Assembly (NCBI GenBank): GCA_009739215.1
Contig: VSJF01000014.1
Span: 124,001 to 188,000, forward strand
Length of the DNA stretch: 64,000 bases
Origin: Floccularia luteovirens
Taxonomy: Eukaryota > Basidiomycota > Agaricomycetes > Agaricales > Squamanitaceae
Direction: 5' to 3'
Part shown: piece after piece, positions 60,506-64,000 of the stretch
Position numbering within the stretch: position 1 is the first letter of the stretch
Layout of the letters: each line of letters begins with the position of its first letter
Made by a program: the position numbers and the translations under genes
The notes under the pieces: model-generated
Told to the model about the DNA's origin: nothing
Seen by the model: the letters and a program-made list of their open reading frames with translations, nothing else
Database searches by the model: none

Positions 60506-62376
60506 ATGGTATGCCCAACACAACCCCCAGCTTTCGCTCAGTTCTCATCTTTTTTCTCAGGTACTTATCAGCAGCAAAAAATACGCGTGGTAGGTCTCTC
60601 AACTGATCTTCACGTCGCCTCCGATCTAATTTTCTTCTGATATGAATTATAGTGAGACTTGTATTAAAGGCCACAGGTCCTCAGCCTGCAAACATACAGA
60701 TCGACCGCTTTTCGAAATCAAGAAGAAAGGTCGGCCGGTCACTCAGTGCGAACATTGTCGAGAATTACGAAAAACTAAACAAGTCCACATAAAATGTGTC
60801 TGCGAATTGAAATCCGACGACCATGTCGACTCTCCGTCCAGTAGCAAGAAAGGTGTGTTAATCCATACTCCTGTTGTATCTACGGTCAGCTCATATATAA
60901 GGTTTCCTTTATTTCTATCTCCCTCTGTCACACAGGCAATCCTAAGATACCAGAGAGCGCCACGTTTCCCAATGGCTTGCCAGAGGCATTGGAAGCGTCG
61001 GTCGCGTATCCTTCAGGAGAGGGTGTCTCTTCTGACTCAGATCATGGTGGTATGCATCTCTAAAATGCTCCTACCTGAGGACGGTGCTTACGTTGTATTC
61101 AGCAGGCAACTCAGCACAGTGTCTATGTGAAACTGGGCCCTGCCCCTGCTGGTCCCCCAGGAAAAATGCTCCGAGGAGAAAGAAACGTACCGCAGAGGGG
61201 CGTAGCTCTGAATCAATCCCATCCCACGATTTGTACGAAACGACGAAATCTAGAGCACCTTCCCACATCCTAGCACGTGTCGCAGAATTACGTCCTGTTC
61301 TCCCCCGCCCTCTTGATATTGATCCTAGTACCCCTTTATCACAACCGCCTTCAGCTACTCTTTCTCACGGACACTCAAGCCGTCCTCACGACAGTGTCCT
61401 ATTCAGCCCTTACGGCCGTGCCTACGATCGTGCAAACTATAACCTAACAAATTCTCATGACCGTTTGAATGAATTACCCAACAACCCTTCGACTAGTATG
61501 ACCCCTGGCCTTGACCTTGAGCTGCAGCCCACGATGTTACAGGATCCAAACTGGACCATGCCTTCCTTCGATATGGATACAGCCACCGGTACGGGGGCAT
61601 TCCCTTCTGCTTGTGGTTGCGGAGATTCCTGCCAATGTCCCGGATGCATTCATCACAACGGTAGTAGTGTGCAAGTTTCCTCCTTCTCCACCTGTACGAA
61701 TCCCGCCGCTTGCACTACATGCCTTGACTGCACCTTGCTCTCTTTGCCTACACCTCTCCCCACCGATTCCCCTTTGACCATGTATGATCCATATCAAACA
61801 GCATATATTGACGAATGGCTGCGCCAAGTTTCTTCGCTTCCGCCGACCGCTTCTTCAGCGCCTCCTTCTGTAGCCGATGACATGATGAATACAGATGACA
61901 CTCAACGCACAGTTTCGTTTTGGGGACAAGGCCAAGACCAAGACGGTAATATCCCAGATTTCGTTTTCCCGCCGTCGACAGAAGACCGTGACTTTTTCCC
62001 CCGGCGAGGCGAGCTCTCTGCGACCCATGGACTATATCTCTCAATACCGGACCCTTCTTCAAGAAGTTTATCGCCCAACTCATCCACACCATCAGTTCAT
62101 GACCAAGGATTCGGAGATGAAACATTGAGACAAGATCACCTCGCCGTTGTTCCCGGAGCCGAGTTGTTCGGAACTCGTGAAGCTGTACGTTCGGCACCTC
62201 AATTGCGCATACAACCTTCTATTATACCAAGTTTATCTTATGCTTCGTCCACGCCTTCAATTTCACAACCGCCCAGTCTGTCTGACCCAATCAGTAAACC
62301 TGGTTCTAATAGTTCCTTCGATGACTTGGAAGTACCACCTTCAAATCCACCGTTCGATCGATTGCGCATATGTTGA
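60506..62376 (+). CDS. Copper-fist transcription factor, CUF1/MAC1-like
   Basis: The copper-fist DNA-binding domain is assembled from three exons. The first is the bare ATG at 60506-60508. The second is a 29-nt exon (60561-60589, VLISSKKYAC). The third starts at 60653 (ETCIKGHRSSACKHTDRPLF, EIKKKGRPVTQCEHCRELRK, HIKCVCE). The zinc-site Cys/His (CETC, CEHC, CVC) and the R/K-GRP minor-groove hook are present. Further in is CLCETGPCPCW and, near the middle, CGCGDSCQCPGCIHH, which fits C-x-C-x3-C-x-C-x2-C-x2-H, the copper-sensing pattern of fission yeast Cuf1. A second cluster reads CTNPAACTTCLDC. The Ser/Pro-rich C-terminus ends FDRLRIC. Relatives activate copper uptake genes in starvation and are switched off by Cu(I). 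About 548 residues, four introns. Confidence 0.9.
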
Positions 62377-64000
62377 TCATTGTGCTTCAAGCTTCGTGCC
62401 GCCGAATGCACATTTTTGGTTTAAAAATTTTTTTCTTTGTTCTTCGATTGTGTTTGATGTAACCCCTTGTTCGTTCCACACGTAAACTTATGTCGCTGTC
62501 ACTGCATGGGAACTAAGTTTCGAACACTGTAATAATTTGTTACTGCCACCTTTTTTTCTTTCTCTTTCTCTCTTCATGTACTTATGCCTCGCTTAAATGG
62601 TATGCCTATCTGATCTATAATATTGGGAAAAGTTTTGCACTCTCATCCTTACAGAGTTACATGCGGTGAACGAAAGGAAAAGAAAATTTACCGCCCTGAA
62701 ACTTATAGAACTCCAGAACTTTGAGGTTGCTCAAACTCAAGGTTATGACCGCAGTCTATCACCCACACCACGATGTGCAGTCTAAAAATAGGAAGAAAGA
62801 TTGACCTGTTACATACCCTAAATTGTAACCGATGTCTTTATGTCTTTCATTTCCCGGGTACTTAATTATTTCGAAAGGAGTGTTAAGCGAAACTTCGGCG
62901 TTATCTCTCCTTCATTTAATCTATGATATGTAATAACGCTTAGATTCAACTTCGAACCCACTGGTATACCATATAATATCTGTATACCAATGAAAGCTCA
63001 CTTTTCTATATTGTATAGTAACCCTTGGTTATGGTCGAAATTGAGAAGACTTGAGTCTACCAAAATTCATTATGGTTGTAGTTGTACAGTTGTAGAGAGT
63101 CAAGATAAGTAATAATATTTACTAGTAAAGCGAAGGTTGATGTTGATACAGATGCATGATGGACAGTCTATTCCCACGCCTTGTTAGGCACCGAAAAGCC
63201 CGAAATTCGCACTGATAACAAAATAGCCACTCTTGAGATGTACTAGAACTCCCATCGAGGTGATGTTCCGTTCTACAAATCTCTCGTAACGCGCTAGCCG
63301 CTAGTTCTTTCGGTTGACTGGAATACACGTTTCATCGATAAGTGCTTCCACCAGATGACATTCTGGAATGTGCGGATCTCATTTGATCCTCTTGAATGTA
63401 CTAGCATAGAGCGCCTAGCCCCTTGACCTGACCAGATATACCAGCTGACAAGAGGAGGCTGACAGTTTACTTTATAAAGGCATATATATACGTCACAGTA
63501 AAGCTCAGCATACACGGGCACTTTGGTTGTTAAAAAATTTAACAACACAAAGCACCTGCACTAATACTGAATCCTGAGATAGACTCCTCGAACGTGCGTT
63601 GCATGATAAATTTAAGCAATTTGTGTTTTTTTTTGTTTTGATCAGAATGGACCGGCCATACTTATCACCTTTCGCAGAAATCCTAAAAGGACGTATACTT
63701 TATTACATATCAGAGGAGACCAGAAGCGTCTTTTTTATATTTATTTACGATTCTCCGCTATCCACATGGCGAATTATCTGCTCGTGGCTGGTTTTACAGT
63801 AACAAAGCATCGTGGTAAAGGAAGAACCAACTAGAAATAACAAATGTAAGGTCCAACGGAATGCTTTCCATGATCCCATGGGCGAAAGATTGGCGAAATG
63901 CAGATCCGGCGCCATGATATCCCTGGAAATACCTTGCGCACACACACGCACACATTTGCTGACTTCCACACTTTTCTGTGTAGATTTCTGTCCGGGTATG
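62377..64000. other. Terminal spacer, no recognised gene
   Basis: About 1.6 kb to the window end. It contains the 3' region of the copper-fist gene with T-rich tracts (TTTTTTTCTTTCTCTTTCTC near 62550) and a CACACACGCACACAC run near 63937. The short frames on both strands (63122-63328, 63294-63548, 63599-63802) show no domain or splice pattern. A gene could begin beyond 64000. Confidence 0.5.

Overview
The window reads as a filamentous basidiomycete chromosome, most likely Agaricomycetes. Nearly every gene is cut by many introns of about 50-60 nt with GT(A/G)NGT donors. The gene content fits too: a CUF1-type copper-fist factor, a Zn2Cys6 regulator, a fungal NADPH oxidase, a GH28 pectinase, recyclin-1, and a DUF6533-type membrane protein family typical of mushrooms. 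There is no bacterial, plasmid, phage or CRISPR signal and no convincing tRNA or rRNA gene. Exon joins below were made by eye from reading frame, splice sites and family knowledge, so gene ends are firmer than internal boundaries.

Layout. 0.4-4.3 kb (minus): recyclin-1 (RCY1) and a 70-residue Cys-tailed protein with an RLRGG motif. 4.5-5.0 kb (plus): a conserved small fungal protein. 5.4-10.2 kb: a WRN-type 3'-5' exonuclease (minus), probably frameshifted in this sequence, and SDA1 (plus), sharing a promoter of about 110 bp. 10.6-18 kb (all minus): an alpha/beta hydrolase, HMG-CoA lyase, a Ca2+/calmodulin-dependent kinase and a CCC1/VIT1 metal transporter. 18-23.7 kb is a decayed island: unidentifiable coding-like remnants, a DUF6533 pseudogene, and an inverted, 5'-truncated copy of the RCY1 3' half. 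23.9-25.1 kb: a small lineage-restricted protein and a 130-bp tandem duplication. 25.1-32.8 kb: Hikeshi/OPI10 (minus), then RTF1 and a very long Sds3-like protein (plus). 35.1-39.6 kb: a Zn2Cys6 factor between two long empty spacers. 41.4-48.2 kb: purine nucleoside phosphorylase and LDB17/SPIN90 (plus), an Alba-domain protein and MIS12 (minus). 48.8-53.7 kb: secreted GH28 and a Nox (plus). 54.2-59 kb: RRP9 (minus) and alanine aminotransferase (plus), divergent. 60.5-62.4 kb: the copper-fist regulator. 62.4-64 kb: no recognised gene.

Most genes are single-copy housekeeping functions: ribosome biogenesis (SDA1, RRP9), chromatin and transcription (RTF1, Sds3-like), kinetochore (MIS12), endocytic traffic and actin (RCY1, LDB17), protein import (Hikeshi) and amino-acid, leucine and purine metabolism. 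They are not a pathway cluster. Metal and redox functions (CCC1, Nox, CUF1-like) are scattered. The most unusual points are the RLRGG/Cys-tail mini-protein, the RCY1 inverted duplication, the start-codon-only exon of the copper regulator, the GC-AG intron in alanine aminotransferase, and the homopolymer frameshift in the exonuclease.
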